NCBI RefSeq assembly: GCF_040807025.1
Contig: NC_090945.1
Coordinates: 78,778,088-78,842,087, forward strand
Direction of reading: 5' to 3'
DNA: 64,000 nucleotides
From: Struthio camelus
Lineage: Eukaryota > Chordata > Aves > Struthioniformes > Struthionidae
The position numbers were made by a program, and so were the translations under genes. Under the pieces are notes generated by a model, which was given only the letters and a program-made list of their open reading frames with translations, did no database searches and was not told the DNA's origin. Below, piece after piece: positions 13,051-25,757 of this stretch. How positions within the stretch are numbered: position 1 is the first letter of the stretch; each line of letters starts with the position of its first letter.

Positions 13051-13245
13051 AGGATTTCAAAATTCAACGGCCGCCCCAGCCCGCCAATGAGGAAGCGGCA
13101 TTCGGAAAGGTTTCGCCAATCGGCAAAGAGCGCTGAAAGGAGGCGGGACCAGCCGCTATTCCCTCGCCAATGAGCCCCCGCGGAAGGGTGTTTTCGCGGA
13201 GGGTGATGGTACTGCGTGGGGCATGCCGGGAAATGTAGTTCGGGG
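13050..13245 (-). promoter_or_regulatory. TACC3 promoter with CCAAT boxes, CHR-like element and ZNF143-type site
   Basis: Read on the minus strand, three inverted CCAAT boxes lie at 13167-13171, 13116-13120 and 13084-13088; the last two are 32 bp apart. A CHR-like TTTGAA (plus-strand TTCAAA, 13056-13061) lies just downstream. This NF-Y plus CHR layout is typical of genes switched on in G2/M by NF-Y and the DREAM/MuvB system. Farther upstream, 13221-13240 read on the minus strand matches the ZNF143/THAP11 form ACTACAnnTCCCnnnATGC. Binding is inferred from motifs only. Confidence 0.65.
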
Positions 13246-13261
13246 GCGCCATCACGGCGGC

Positions 13262-14920
13262 CCGCCGGGGTGAATAACGGCCGAATTCCTTGTTACTGAA
13301 CAGCTCGTTGCTATGCAGGAAAGAACTGCGTAAAGCGTTTGCGGTTTTACTGGTAGTCTAGATCAGACTGCTGAGAACTTATGTACGTAAAGCTTCTTTT
13401 TAGGACGGAGAGTTGCGTCTGTAAATCCCAAGGTAAGTAATCCAGTCCTAGGGGGGACATTTAGAAAACTAAACTGACAGGGCAGGAGGGATTTGGGCGC
13501 TGAAAGGAGCGAAGAAAGAAGGCCGGGGCGAAAAACGCTAAAGGCCCATATGGATTTTTATGCATCCCAGCGCACATCCTGGGCATAGGCCCAGCTGTGG
13601 CCCTGCTTCGTGCTGGGAGAAAGCCAGGTGGCACGCGCCCTGATTTCCACACAAAGGAAAACAGGGCAACAGCTCGGGAGGGGAACTCCAGCATCCCCCT
13701 CCCTAGATGCCTACTGTGAAGAAATCTGGGGTTTGAGGCTGTGGACCAGACTTTGTACACAGTGGTCAATCTAGGTAGAACTGGAGCGTCCCAAGACTCA
13801 GTCCTGCAGTGAGTTTGGCATCAAGAGGAGTCCTGCATAAACTATCGTTGATACCACGAGGACTCTGTAGGGAGAGTGAATCCTGCCTATAGAGATTAAT
13901 GTGGATCAGGTTAGAAACTGGGAAACTTTTAGAAGATTAAGGTCCATGTTTAAATGGTGGTTCTTTCAGAGATCCATATCGATAAATCACATGAACTATG
14001 AACTTCCGCTGCCCTCAGCACTTTGGCACGGCTGTCCCATGTAGCTGTTAAGAGCATTTTGCCTGTTTTCCCCCTCCCAAGAGAAAACCATCTGTCTCCT
14101 GTAGCCCCAAATCTACCCACAGCATTGCCGTTTTTCTACATCATCTTGTGAATAAAACCACAGAAGGAAAATTTGCTGCCTCACAATGTTTTATTATGAT
14201 TTTTATTATTAAATGTCACGATCCATTCCAAAAATTAACACACTCAACATCAATTAAATTAGAGTTGAGTCATTAGGCAGTAACAATGAAATGGTTGTTG
14301 AAACCAATAAAGCTGGTAACAACAAAGTGTTTTGTAGTGAAATGCAACACACGCGATCCAAGTTCAATTTTATTGACGCAACAATCACTAAACCACCATG
14401 AATTCTGATCTCCATCAACAACACCCTCTGCCAGCCTCAGATTTCACGCTGCAGAGGCGGCATTTCCTAAGTTTCCTGTGACTAGTAGATTATAACGTTG
14501 CATGATGTTTCCTCTGCTCTCCTTCCTCAATTACGCAGTTTCCTCTTTTCTCTAAAATAGAAAAATATTAAGTTCATGGTTATTTATTACAGTGTGGAGG
14601 AGCAGTTGGTTGTTGTTTTCCAAGCGAAACAGTGATGCTTGCAGTTAATAGTTATTATTTGTATCTCAGTGGTAACCAGAGACTGCGGTCTGGCCTCTCC
14701 CTCTCCTGTGTTTGGAAGCTCACAGACATATCTTAAAAAGTTCTCTAATCACTTTAAGACCTCTTAAGATCTTAAGGCTCCTCCCGATCCTCCTCTAAAG
14801 AAAATATTACATAAAATACTCCAAGAAACCCAAAGAGAGTTGGAGCCCAACAGCCACATGCCTACTTCAGATGGACGTTACCCAACACCACGGGGCTTTT
14901 TAAACCTTAGAACCGCAATG
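13262..14920. other. Gap between TACC3 promoter and TMEM129 promoter
   Basis: About 1.7 kb between two divergent genes. I see no convincing exon. The only structured part is an LTR-like stretch around 14214-14460, listed separately. The short open frame on the minus strand at 13461-13769 has no recognisable motif. Confidence 0.6.
14214..14460 (-). mobile_element. Possible solo LTR remnant (uncertain)
   Basis: On the minus strand the segment ends in GGATCGTGACA, and the plus strand begins TGTCACGATCC, the TG...CA style of a retroviral LTR edge. Inside, two AATAAA signals on the minus strand (AATAAAATTGAAC and its neighbourhood) are followed by about 150 bp of unique sequence, as in an R-U5 region. 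I cannot find the other LTR end, a target-site duplication or any gene remnant, so this is a suggestion only. Confidence 0.28.
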
Positions 14921-14989
14921 CGCTGCTTTTGCCCGGCGCACCCGGCCGCGCATCTCCCCGTCAGCCGAGCCCCTTGCGCGGCGGCGGCG

Positions 14990-15218
14990 GCGGCGCATGC
15001 GCGACGCGGCCCGTAACGGCCGCGGGCTGGGCGGGAACTACCGCTCCCAGGGAGCCGCGCGGCGACGCATGCGCGGCGCGGCCGGTAACGGCCGTTGGCG
15101 GGGCGGGGCTGGCTCCCCCCGGCCGAGCGGGAACTACCGCTCCCAGGGAGCCGCGCGGCGGCGGCGGCGGCGGGCCGAGCCGAGCCGAGCCGAGCCGAGC
15201 CGAGCCCGGCGGCGCAGC
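14990..15218 (+). promoter_or_regulatory. TMEM129 CpG-island promoter with a duplicated 96-bp block
   Basis: NRF1-type palindromes lie at 14993-15002 (GCGCATGCGC) and 15065-15074. A 34-bp stretch at 15031-15064 is repeated exactly at 15127-15160, offset 96 bp. It contains AACTACCGCTCCCAG, resembling the ACTACnnnTCCCA half of a ZNF143 site. The flanks GTAACGGCCG are also repeated. The 5' UTR next to the ATG is a CGAGC pentanucleotide run (about 15176-15206). Confidence 0.6.
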
Positions 15219-18200
15219 ATGGAGAGCCCGGCCGTGACCTTCACGCTGGCCTACCTGGTGTTCGCCGTCTGCTTCGTCTTCCCGCCCGACGAGGTCCGCT
15301 CGGCGGGGCTGACGGTGCAGAGCCTGCTGGCCGCCTGGCTGGGCAGCGAGGACGCGGCCTTCGTGCAGTACCACCTGCGGCGCAGCACCGGCACGCTGCT
15401 GGCGCACTCCCTGCTGCCCCTCGGTGAGGCGGGGGGCGCGCCCGGCCCGGCCCGGCGGCAGCCTGCGGCGCGGCGTCGTGTCTCCCTGTCCCCCCCCCCC
15501 CACCCCGGGTAGATGTGGTGGTGTGCGTCGTATCAGAAATCTCGGGATTACGGTCTTTCGGTAGAGGAGCCCCACAGCCTCTTTGTAATACACACCTTTG
15601 GAACTAGCTGGCCGCGTTGGAGTACGTGTGCTCCCAAAGCGATAACTTTTTATTTAACCAGCTGGTTCAAGTCAGCTTCCTTTAGCGATACAGTTCTGGT
15701 AAAAATAAGTGACGTCCGACAGGTAAGAACTTGCACCAAATTGCTTAGGCCAAGAGGCTTAGAATTTGAGTTGCCATCCAAAAATAAAACGGATTTGGAG
15801 GTGACCTCACCCGTTAAGATTAACTACAAAATTGAGGGATACGCGTTTACGTGTGTACTTGTTTTCTGAAAGTAAATCTTTTTCCTTGCAGGCTATTACC
15901 TTGGAATGTGCTTTGCTGCACCGGAAAAACATCTTTATTTTTTTTACTTGGCTTCGAAAGGATGGAAAACCTTCTTCTTTTTTGCCGTTCTCCTCCCAGC
16001 AGTGACCAGCGCCCTGGCATATTACTGGTCACGGAAAGGTTGGAATAATCATCCGTTAGCTCGGACGCTTGCTGTTCATGCTCTCCCGCAGTCGGGCTGG
16101 AGGGCAGTAGCTTCTTCCATCAATATGGAATTCAGGAGAATTGACAAATTTGCTACTGGAGCCCCAGGAGCCCGGGTGATTGTTACAGACACATGGGTGA
16201 TTAAAGTGACCACCTACTGTTTACATGTTGCCCAGCAGCAGGACATTCATTTAACGGTTACAGACTCCAGACAGCATGAACTCTCACCAGACTCAAATAT
16301 GCCTGTGCAGTTCCTCACCATCCGTGTTGCCAGTATTAATCCCTACGTGAAGGCATTTGATATTCGGTAAAGCAGAACATGCTACACCGTTATGTTATAT
16401 GTATGTCATTTAATGATGTTAATGGAGTGCTTCTTGGCAGATCTGAAGACTTCTAGGGTTTCATCCCTTTCTTTTTGCTCCATGCCCAGTGCTCAGAGGT
16501 TCTTTGTGCGCAGTTCTGTCACTTAGTGCAGTGAAGAAAGGCTGTTTAGCAAGATTCACAGACCTACAATATTGAATCCACAACGGTTAATCAGAGGGAC
16601 GTCCCTGTTTAGTCCTTTCTTAGGAAGAGAATTTAGTAGAGGTAGGAGGAAGTAACTGCAAAAACTTGGGTGAAAGAGAACAGGAAAGAAATGGAGAATC
16701 TTTAGTCTTCCATGTTTTGGAGGAGGAGAAATAATGATTTCTGTAAAACTGACCATTGCTCAGTCATGACTTCTTTTTCCCTCCTCCTGCTCAAAACTCA
16801 TAATTTAGTCTCTGCTTGAAAGAGTTCTCACTGACTTACTGCAAACCAATTGCTCTTACAGTGAAGCAAGGAAGTAATTTAGGTTCACTTCCGATTTGTG
16901 TATCCTAGTAGTTGTAAATCATGGAAAATGTGCTGTGAATTGTTAGTGCTTGTTTTCCAAGGGGCCATGCTGTTTGTTTGTTTTAGCAGTCTGTCTACCT
17001 TGACAAGAATACAAGTTCTGCAGAAACTTGCAACAAACACTCTTGATTAGATTGGTGCTAATGTCTTCATTGTTGCTGTATCAGTAAAGGGCGTACACAA
17101 AGACATGTTCGTTCTCCTGAAGCTATTAATTTGAAAAAGTATTTGAGCGTGTTTGCTGTAGAGTCGTATGTCATGCAGTAGGCTGTTGGTATTACTAAGA
17201 TTTTAAGTTTTAAATAATAGACAAAATTTGACGCAGAATAGCAAATACAGTCAGGTCTGCTTTAAGCTCATAACAATTTGAGTCTCTCTATACCAACAGT
17301 AGTATCTGCTCAGCTTTTTCTGCACTTAAAAAAGAATGGTCACAATTTGAAGGAGATCAGTCTTACGCAGTTTTACAGGGTTTGAGGGAAAAGCAACAGT
17401 TCATGTAAGAAGTAACTTTTCTTAACAGATGACAGCAGCACGTATTTAGCAGTAATTACAAGTAAGCAGATTACCAAGCTTTTAGGTGAACGGGTCCTGG
17501 CAAGCATGAGGAAGCTGCTGAGATGACTGTGTTAGATCTAGGCAAACAGAGCTCAGAATGAGGGTTAAGGTAAGCGTGACAGAATAATAAGGAGAGATTT
17601 ATGTAGAATTGTGAAAGTGGTGACCAAACAATTTTTAAGCAACTAATGATTTTCTTCTGCAAGTGCTTCAGAGTCTGAGTGTTAAAACTACATCCCAGTC
17701 GAGAAAATCAGGACTTCCTTGGCAGTTCCTTTTGGGGGGGGAAAAAACCCCCAAACCAGAATTTTCCTTTGGTGGTTAAACAGAACAGCACCAAGAAGAG
17801 TGTTTAAAAGTTCTTGTAATAAGATTTGTCAAAAATAGCAAATCTCTACTTGAATGCAGTGGTACAGGATTTAAGGAAAGTGCGGTAGTACAAAATTCCC
17901 TTTCTAAGGGTATAGAATCATTGTATATTTCCAGAATCAGATTAGATATGGTGGAATCTTTATGAAAGGAAAATGCCTTTGTAAAGACAGGCCACAGTGC
18001 TTTCTGTGTTCCCTGTAAGTTTTTCCTCTGGATACAAAGGTCTCTGTTACTTGGAGAGATAGTATTTATTAGCAAACAACACTATTATCCTGCAGTGCTT
18101 AAAAACATGGAGACCACCTGGAGCTGAAGCTAAGCCAGCATTGCGTTGTACAGTATCTGTTCCTCGGGGAACTGAGTTGGTGGTAGGAAGAACGAGGAAT

Positions 18201-21200
18201 TTCAGGGCAGTGTTCCCAGGGCTCCCTCATGAACGCTGTTAAATGAGTGGAAACATTGAGCTGGGAAGTCCTGAATCTGCAGTTCAGAGCTGTTTAGTCA
18301 AAAAATGTTCAGCCACAACAGAAATGTCTCATTGCAGGGTCTGTACAAGGCCTCATGTGCCACAGGTAGTCTGTGGGCCTCACTTAAGAGAGGTTTACTA
18401 TAGCAGAAACAACGTAGTATGAAAACTGCCTCAAATCAAATTGTGAGTCCTATCCAGGAGCTGTTTGTAGCCTTTGTAAAATTTCAGCTTTTATCTATAA
18501 TTCATAAAAGTACAGAAACTTGATATTAATTGACATTCTTCTGATATTTTTATGCACTGTATCTACATGATGTATGCCAGGTATGATACAATAACTAGCG
18601 TCTGTCCTCAGGAGTTTATAAACTAGAATTTAGACATAGTACAAATAAATAGGCATAAACAAGGCGGACAGAAAATATGCAGTATTTTACAGTTTCTGCA
18701 TGATTTATTAGTTAAAAAAAAAAAAAAACGTACACTACTTTAGAAGCCTAGCTTTATTTTCATATGATGTTTTAACTGATCTCTGGTATATCCTATTGGC
18801 AGTTTGACACGGCTGTGAAGGATGGGCTGGATGTGAGGGCTGAACTTATATTTGTATATTTATATCTGCAGGTTGGGGTTGAGGCAGGAGGACAGCATGT
18901 TCTGCTGTCTAAGTTGTATCTGTCCTATCCCTGAATGCCACTCTTAAAGTTCTCGTTTGTCCCCTTTCATAAGTGTTAAAGGACTGTACTTTGAAAAAGA
19001 GCTCATGATTTTGGGATGTCAGCGTCTGGAAGTCTCACGTGAGACATTCTGGCTTTGATTTTAAGAAATATGTGTATGTGACTTTATTTGAATTAGTGGG
19101 ACCCTGGTGCCCAGCTCCAGAGTGGGGAGGAAATGGATGAGAAGTGCTTTAAGTTGAGCATGCTAAAAATGGAAGCCAGTTTTAAACAGCTGTCTCCAGA
19201 TGCCAGAATTAAAACTGGAATAAATGTAGGATTTCAGGATTTTTTCACCTGTGAGAAAATGCAATGAACTATGAATTTTTTTTTTTTTAGTTGCTTAACC
19301 AAATAAAACTCCAAAAGGCAAAAGAAAACAAAATGCTGTGCATTTATTCTGACCAATACGCACCAACCTCAACAGCTTTTCTGTGGATTCACGTGTCTGA
19401 CATTAACCTCTATAATGTACTGAACGAGGTATTTGAATGGATAACCAAGGTAATGTTTTATTCAATCTTTTCTTCAGGTTGAACTCTACGGAGTACGGGG
19501 AGCTCCGAGAAAAGCTCCGTGCTCCTATCAGCAATGCAGCTAATGTTGTGATCCATCAAAGCCTCAGTGATTTATTTCTGGAAACTTTTACATCTCTTGT
19601 GGAAATTAATCAGACGTACCCTGTTCGAAGCACTCAGGTGAGATCTTCTTTCCATGCAAGATTGTAATAATTCTGCTTTTCAATATAGGTGAGCCTGTGA
19701 TTACTGTGTGTGGTAACTATATTTGCTTATGGCTCACCTTTTCATTTCAGTAAACATGTAATAAATGTAGATCTGGCTGCTTTTTCTGTTCCTTCTTCTA
19801 GGAAAATAACTATATTGTGAGCATTAAATATTTGAGAAATGAGAAATAGCATCATGGAAAAAGTTCCTATAATAATTTCTATAAACCTTTTACCTGAGAC
19901 GTTTGTAAACGGTAACGTTACATTTCCAGAAAGTTTATGGGAAGCTAGTCACCGTTGACTATGCTTTAGGCAGTTTGCTCCATTACAGCTTGCTTTTCTA
20001 GAAAGCCAGGTTTTGCTGGATCTTTTCTGTAACAGATTAATGATTCTTAATTGGGGCTCACCTTAATTATAAATAAGGACATGGAATACTTCCTTCGGTA
20101 ATATAATAAAGACCAGGTCTCTGTGAATGTTTGTGCTGCAATCACAGTGACTAAAAGTCACTAGAAGCGTGACTAAAGTACTGTTCAGTATACTAGGGAT
20201 AACTTTGATTTAACTAGCTCTGGTGACCTTGCAGTGAGGTTAGATAGATACTGTTAGGTTCCTTTCTCGGTGCTTGCAGATCTCCTTGCCTGTTCAGTAT
20301 GCTTTGTCGTGAACGTTGTACAAAGCTCTTGGAGAGCTTTAGCTGGATGACCCATAGGAAGTGTAAGTTACTATTTATTAATGAGCAAAACCAGTTCCCT
20401 ATATGCAATTGCAAGTTGATGTGATAAAATTAACTGTGGGGAAGTATCAGTCTATTCCAGTAACTTCCCAGAAAATTGTGCAAGGTTCTGGTCTTTGAAG
20501 ACAAGCACCCATTGATTTCGGTAGAGCCTAGATTTTCCCTGTTATTTATGTCTCTTATTTACAAAGAAGGAAGATAGGAAGAAAACTTGCTGTAATAAGT
20601 GGTAAGAACTGTTTGCTTTGTTTATTTTTCTTGCTGTATATTGTATGTTTTGTGAAAAAGAGCAGTCTGAGTAGTAGAGATGGCTGCTTGCTTAGCTTAT
20701 CCTGGCTGCTATGTACTGGAAACAGATGGGGCCTTCCAGAGAGACAGGGAAAGTTTGTTTTCAGTCATTTGTTTAATCTGTCTCATGCAGCAGTTGGAAG
20801 TCTTCTCTGTCTAAAGAGTTACTTTGTTCTCATTTGTTAGTTTGTGTTCCTATAAAATGCAGTTCTGGAGATTGGAAGCATTTGGTATCTTTCGGTGGGG
20901 CAGTTCTGCCTTGGGGCTCTGCCCAGCTCAGGTTCCTGCTATGCTCACGTGGAGATAACTTTCTAAGAGCCTTTGAAAAGCAATAAAAGAAGCCATTCTG
21001 TGCAGTTCATAGTGTTGACATTTTTTTCCTCCTTTAGGAACTGGAGCCGTGCATAGGGTGCATGCAGACTAACGCAAATATCAAGCTTATCAAGAACTGC
21101 CAAGAGCCAAACGAAGGAGAATGCCAGCAGTGCTACTGTCGTCCTATGTGGTGCCTCACCTGCATGGGCAAATGGTTTGCCAGCCGGCAGGATCAGCAGC

Positions 21201-21286
21201 ACCCAGAGACCTGGCTGTCAAGCCAAGTGCCTTGTCCAACTTGCCGAGCCAAATTTTGCATTTTAGATGTTTGCATAATACGGTGA
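15219..21286 (+). CDS. TMEM129: TMEM129, ER-membrane RING-type E3 ubiquitin ligase
   Basis: Four coding exons: 15219-15423, 15892-16366, 19478-19637 and 21038-21286. All junctions are GT-AG with matching phases, giving 362 aa, the length of the human protein. TMEM129 is an ER-resident E3 ligase that works with Derlin-1 and UBE2J2 in ER-associated degradation; it is known for the removal of MHC class I driven by cytomegalovirus US11. Membrane segments can be seen at about 7-22 (FTLAYLVFAVCFVF), about 54-75 and about 93-112 (FFFFAVLLPAVTSALAYYW). Conserved blocks include ALPQSGW, EFRRIDKFATGAPGARV and LNSTEYGEL. The C terminus holds an atypical Cys-only RING: C285xxC288, C301, C309xxC312xC314, C319xxC322 and C346xxC349, then C354 and C359. 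The start is fixed by MESPAVTFTLAYLVF. It diverges from TACC3 and precedes the SLBP-like gene in the same direction. Confidence 0.97.
21038..21286 (+). CDS. TMEM129: TMEM129 terminal exon: C-terminal RING domain
   Basis: An 83-codon last coding exon, acceptor CTTTAG at 21032-21037, stop TGA 21284-21286. It contains the whole cysteine-only RING: CIGC, NCQE, ECQQCYCRPMWCLTC and PCPTCRAKFC. This domain binds the E2 enzyme and is on the cytosolic side in the known topology. All expected cysteines are present. Confidence 0.95.
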   Translation, partial: ELEPCIGCMQTNANIKLIKNCQEPNEGECQQCYCRPMWCLTCMGKWFASRQDQQHPETWLSSQVPCPTCRAKFCILDVCIIR

Positions 21287-24200
21287 ATAATATTTTGATA
21301 CGTTTTAACTTTCAGAATTGAAATGTATTTCATAGTGGGTTTGGCTAAAGGGTCTGTTAGGTTGTTTCTTACACTTCATATGCTACATGGGTGCAAACTC
21401 CAGAGCCTTGAAAATGGGAGTCCATCATCTTTTCAGTTCCTTTTCACTTTTACCTTTATTCTTGTTTTTGACTTGCCAAATAGATCAGTTCTGGAATATG
21501 TTTCTTTTAAACATATTTTGCTTTCTTATGTCTCGGATGGAATAAGGGTATCCCATCAATGTTTTAGATACTATTCTCTTTGCAAGTTTTATCAGGGGTA
21601 CTTTGATTTTTTTTTTTTTGATTCTTTAGTAAAGGGCTAACTGAGAAAATTGCTTTGATTAGGTTTCATTGATACTTTTATTATTCCTCGATCCATCTGT
21701 AATGTTCACGTTCATCCTTCTAAGTGTTCATCAAGCTGTGTTTCTTCTGCTGGTCCCATTCACTTAAAAGCAGGATTGGTTATGATAAACTAAGGAATTT
21801 AATTCCTAAAGATGTACAGCTCCTGCAGGGACCTTTTATTTCATTAATCTGCCTCTACCTTGTTCTTGGATGGATGTATTTATTTCAAACAACAGAAGTA
21901 TTCAGAAATGTACCATTTACCTACTCTGCTAAAGGTGTGCATAGACTGTTGTAGTTAAATGTTCCTGAAAGCTACATTGCTTAGGGTTTCAGCACTCTTC
22001 AGGTGATGAATTTTTTTTTTACGTTTGAAGGGAATGCAGCAGACATCTGAACTGTTTAAATATTCAGAAAGAATGCTCAGCTATTTCAAAGCATGTAAGC
22101 TGTTCTAAGGGATACCCTTCCCACTGAAAGAGATGCCGGAATTAGATCCGTTCCCAAGAATGGCCATCGTTATTGAAAGTTTTTCAGGCTTGCACTTCAG
22201 AGGAACGATCGTAAGCGGTGGTCGCTGTTTCAGCATTAGTAGGGTACTGTTGCACGTTTCCTAATGTGGTCTACATCAGAGTAATTTGTAAAAAAAATTT
22301 TTGAAAAATGCTTTGATTTTAATTTAAAAGAGAGCTCCACTCCTGGGCCTAAATGCACTGCTTCGTGTCCCAGTTGTCCATCACACCCTTCAATGAAAAT
22401 TAGCCTACTGCCTGGTGAAAAGCTTTAAGCTGCTGGAGATTGTGCGTTTGAGTTCATACACTGAAGTATGCACTGTAGTGGCTGAGATGCAGATATTTTG
22501 CCCATCTTAGAGGGGCAGTAATCGCTGGCAGAGAGGCGGGACAAATAGCAAGAGAAAAAATATTTTAATGTTTTGGTCTAGGAGAATCATAGGCCCTAAT
22601 ATTTCCCTCTTGTATAATAACAAGGATCTTACCAGTAAGTCACCGGTACAGATGACATGCCAGTGGTTAATTGAAAAAGTCTGAATTACTGGTATATGCA
22701 AGACTGCTTTGAGCAGAAATAGGTAACAGGACATTAACAATGGTACAAGTACTGAAGCACAACCATGAAAGATTTCATTACAATCTCAGCCTAGCTACAG
22801 GCTGTATGGTGAAAGCACCAAACTGTACTTAAGAGCCGGACAAACCAGGAAATGGTTACATATGCGGCTGCAAGTTGCATTCTGGAGACTCAAATATAGA
22901 TTTGGCAGCATCCTATGAGCACTGACCTATAATTTATATATACACAAATATGTAGGTGTTTTCTAATATGCACTTAAAAGGCCACACTGCTTTTGTTTAA
23001 GGACACTAATCACTTAGGCAAATCTCAGTTGTTGCATATACAACCTTTACTGTGCAATTGTCTGTACTACCTATTAATAAGGGTGATTTTTTCCTATTTT
23101 TTCATTACTTCTTCTTTTAGATCATATGGAGTGAAAATGTGATGCTTAGCCTGGCAGTTGGGATATGTCTCTCTTTCCCAGATACATCTTAAATGACATG
23201 CCCATCTTCATTTGATTGGGATAAAATTGAGTCCCTGAATTTCAGACAGACTTGTTGACAAGTCTGAAAATCAATAAAAAAAAATCAGGTGATCACTGAT
23301 CAGTGATTGAATTTAAAATATTTTCCAGTACCTTTTTGGAAAGTTATTTGTAATTTTGAAATGCTCTCTCTCTGCAGTGTTGTGTTTTTTTTTTTTTTTT
23401 TTAAATCTATGGTAGATTCTTAGTGGGCGAGGTGGTGCCATCTGATGTGCAGCTCTTCACTGTACAGTAGCCTTTACAAATCAGGATTTTATACTACTAC
23501 TGGAGTCCACATAATGTAGCACAAATATAAGGAATATGGTCCTTGAAATAGTGCAGAAGGGAGGGCAGGATTATGGACTTGAGGCTCTGCCACTGACAAG
23601 TCATTCAATTCCTACATCTCTTTTCCTGCTTGGAATAAATATATCCATTTATTGTTAAGGTGTGTGAAGCTTAAATTGTAAAGGCCTTGGGAACCTTAGA
23701 CAGACACATGTAGTTGCAGATGTTTTTGTAAAAGAAAAACAGGTTAATTGCAAACAGTATCTCATGTAGTAAGAGCTTTAGTCTCCCGATTGCTTGTGCA
23801 GTCCTGTTGTTTTTTTAAAGAAATCTATCTTCTTTGAAATGATTAGAAGTTTTCATTTCAGGGGAACTTTGCTTTTACTCATCTTAGTTCTTTTGCCAAT
23901 ATGACAGTGTAACAAAGTAGTATTCATAAATGAATGATACTCCTGCATCTTTTTGTGGTAGTGCTCTATCCACAGAAGTGCCTCTTAGAAGACTTAGTAA
24001 TAATTACCAAAATAAAAGGATGATTTACATTACTAATGGTGCCTGGCTTATATTCCTAAAACAAGCATTTTCTCAAGTTCAGATTCTCAAAGTAGTGTGG
24101 CATGCCTCTAAGGTTTGTAAGCTTCTTCAAGGCTATGTTACAGAACCAACTTGTTAAAAATCCATATGAACTATCCTTTGTAGAGATGACAGAAGGAGAA

Positions 24201-25200
24201 GCCGTGACTTCTCACTGGTAATCTGGTATCATATTTGTGTTGCATAATTCACCGAATGTGAAATTAATATAATTTAAAAATAGGTGTTTGTCTTCATGAT
24301 AACTTCAAATCATCATTCCAAAAAACCACTCACGTATGTATGGCTGTTTCTAGACAAGGTCACTGCTTGCAGTAAAAAGAAATACATTGCCTCCCACCCG
24401 ATCACGATATTCTTCGTAAATATTATAGATTTCTCTTTATCGCACTTGTCTAAGGGAAAATGGGACATCACTGAATTTAAGTTCTGAGTGCCACTTCCCA
24501 AGAGGGACATGGTTTTGGTTTTCTTACTGTGAGATATTTAAGGAGAAATGAATATTCAAACTCTGACATACATTATGAAACACTTTCTTCCAAAGATATA
24601 CTGAAGGTTTGTTATTTGTGGGGAGGTTTTTTATCCATATAGTTAGTTACATATTTTAAAACTGACTTTTATTTGGATAGCCTTTAAGCAAAAGGGTTAC
24701 TGAATACATGCAGTTCCTTCTAAAACTGCCTGAATAAAAGTACGATTGATTGTAAGAAAGACTTCTGCTTTTCATTTCTGACTTATGCTTACAGTTAAGA
24801 CAGTGCATGGGCAGAAATCGGACGGACTCAGCTGTGTATGATGCGTTAGCTCAAATAAGTCAATACAAAGTCAGACTTAAATTCTCCTAAAGGGGCACCC
24901 AACAATTCCTTTGCTAATTTGAATATATATACTATAATTTGAATGCAAAAGGGATGCATAAATGAAATAAGCTACGAAAAATCTATGTGTATATCTCAAA
25001 AAAACAAAACAGAACAAAAAAAACCCAAAACACCTCAACCCATTTCCATAAATAGCTGGGGTAAGGACTGGATCCCGTAAACTCAGTGGGGGAAATTACC
25101 AGAAATCCGTTTTACCGAGGAAGCGCTTACATATTGTGGTGGTGATTCCCTCACAAAACGCGAACAAACCCCCGTTTACATTGTGGCATTGCTGAGAGAC
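21287..25200. other. TMEM129 3' UTR and intergenic sequence
   Basis: About 3.9 kb without coding evidence. Several possible poly(A) signals occur (AATAAA at about 23274, 24013 and 24733-24738); I cannot tell which one ends TMEM129. Poly-T runs near 21606, 22011 and 23385, and an A-rich stretch near 24998-25040, are the only low-complexity parts. Short open frames here have no motif. Confidence 0.55.
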
Positions 25201-25599
25201 GTTACCTGTCACAGGCAACAGACACAGCGCGCTCCGTTAGCCAGCGCTACCGCGGCCTGAACCCGGCTCCCGCCGGCTGGCTCCGATCCGCCCCTGAGGC
25301 AGCGCCCCAGGGACCCGCAGCACGGAGCCATCTTCCCCACCCCCGGGCCTGCCTCCCGCCCCCGCGGGTCGTGTTCCGGGCGGCGCGGCAGGCCAGGCAG
25401 AGCCCGCGAGGAAAACGGCGCCTTGAGCGTGAGGCGAGGGGCAGCCCGGGCTGCGGGACGCCACGACTCCTCCCTCTCACGGTCCCGGCGCAGGAGGCGA
25501 TCGGCGCCCCCGCCCGCAGCAAGGCTTTTGACGGCTTGGAGAGGCTGCGCGTAGCCTCCCCTCGCTGGCGCTCCGGCACCACCCAGTAGGACGCCGCGC

Positions 25600-25757
25600 G
25601 CACGCGCACTCCGGCCGGCAGGAATCCCGCGCATGCGCGCCGCCCCATCGGGCCGGCCGGCTGCGTCAGCCGGGGAGGCCCGGCCGCGCCTGCGCGCGGC
25701 GCCCCCGCAGTGGCGGGGCGCGGCCATGTTGGGCGGGCGGCGCCGCTGGCCTCAGCC
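25600..25757 (+). promoter_or_regulatory. SLBP-like gene promoter, CpG island, with upstream ATG
   Basis: The CpG island covers about 25240-26350. A perfect NRF1 palindrome GCGCATGCGC lies at 25629-25638. GCGGCCATGTTGGGCGGG (25720-25737) resembles a YY1 site followed by an E2F-like site. The ATG at 25726 is out of frame with the main ATG at 25758 and would act as an overlapping upstream frame if transcription starts before it. TSS unknown. Confidence 0.5.

Noticed and set aside
11920-13136. Long proline/arginine-rich open frames (194 and 375 codons) and minus-strand glycine-rich frames
   Set aside because: They are made of the C-rich 52-bp tandem repeat and the CpG island, with several frames open at once and no homology to a protein family.
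14929-15593. Overlapping long open frames on both strands around the TMEM129 first exon
   Set aside because: CpG-island shadows; only the frame starting MESPAVTFTLAYLVF at 15219 continues through spliced exons with family identity.
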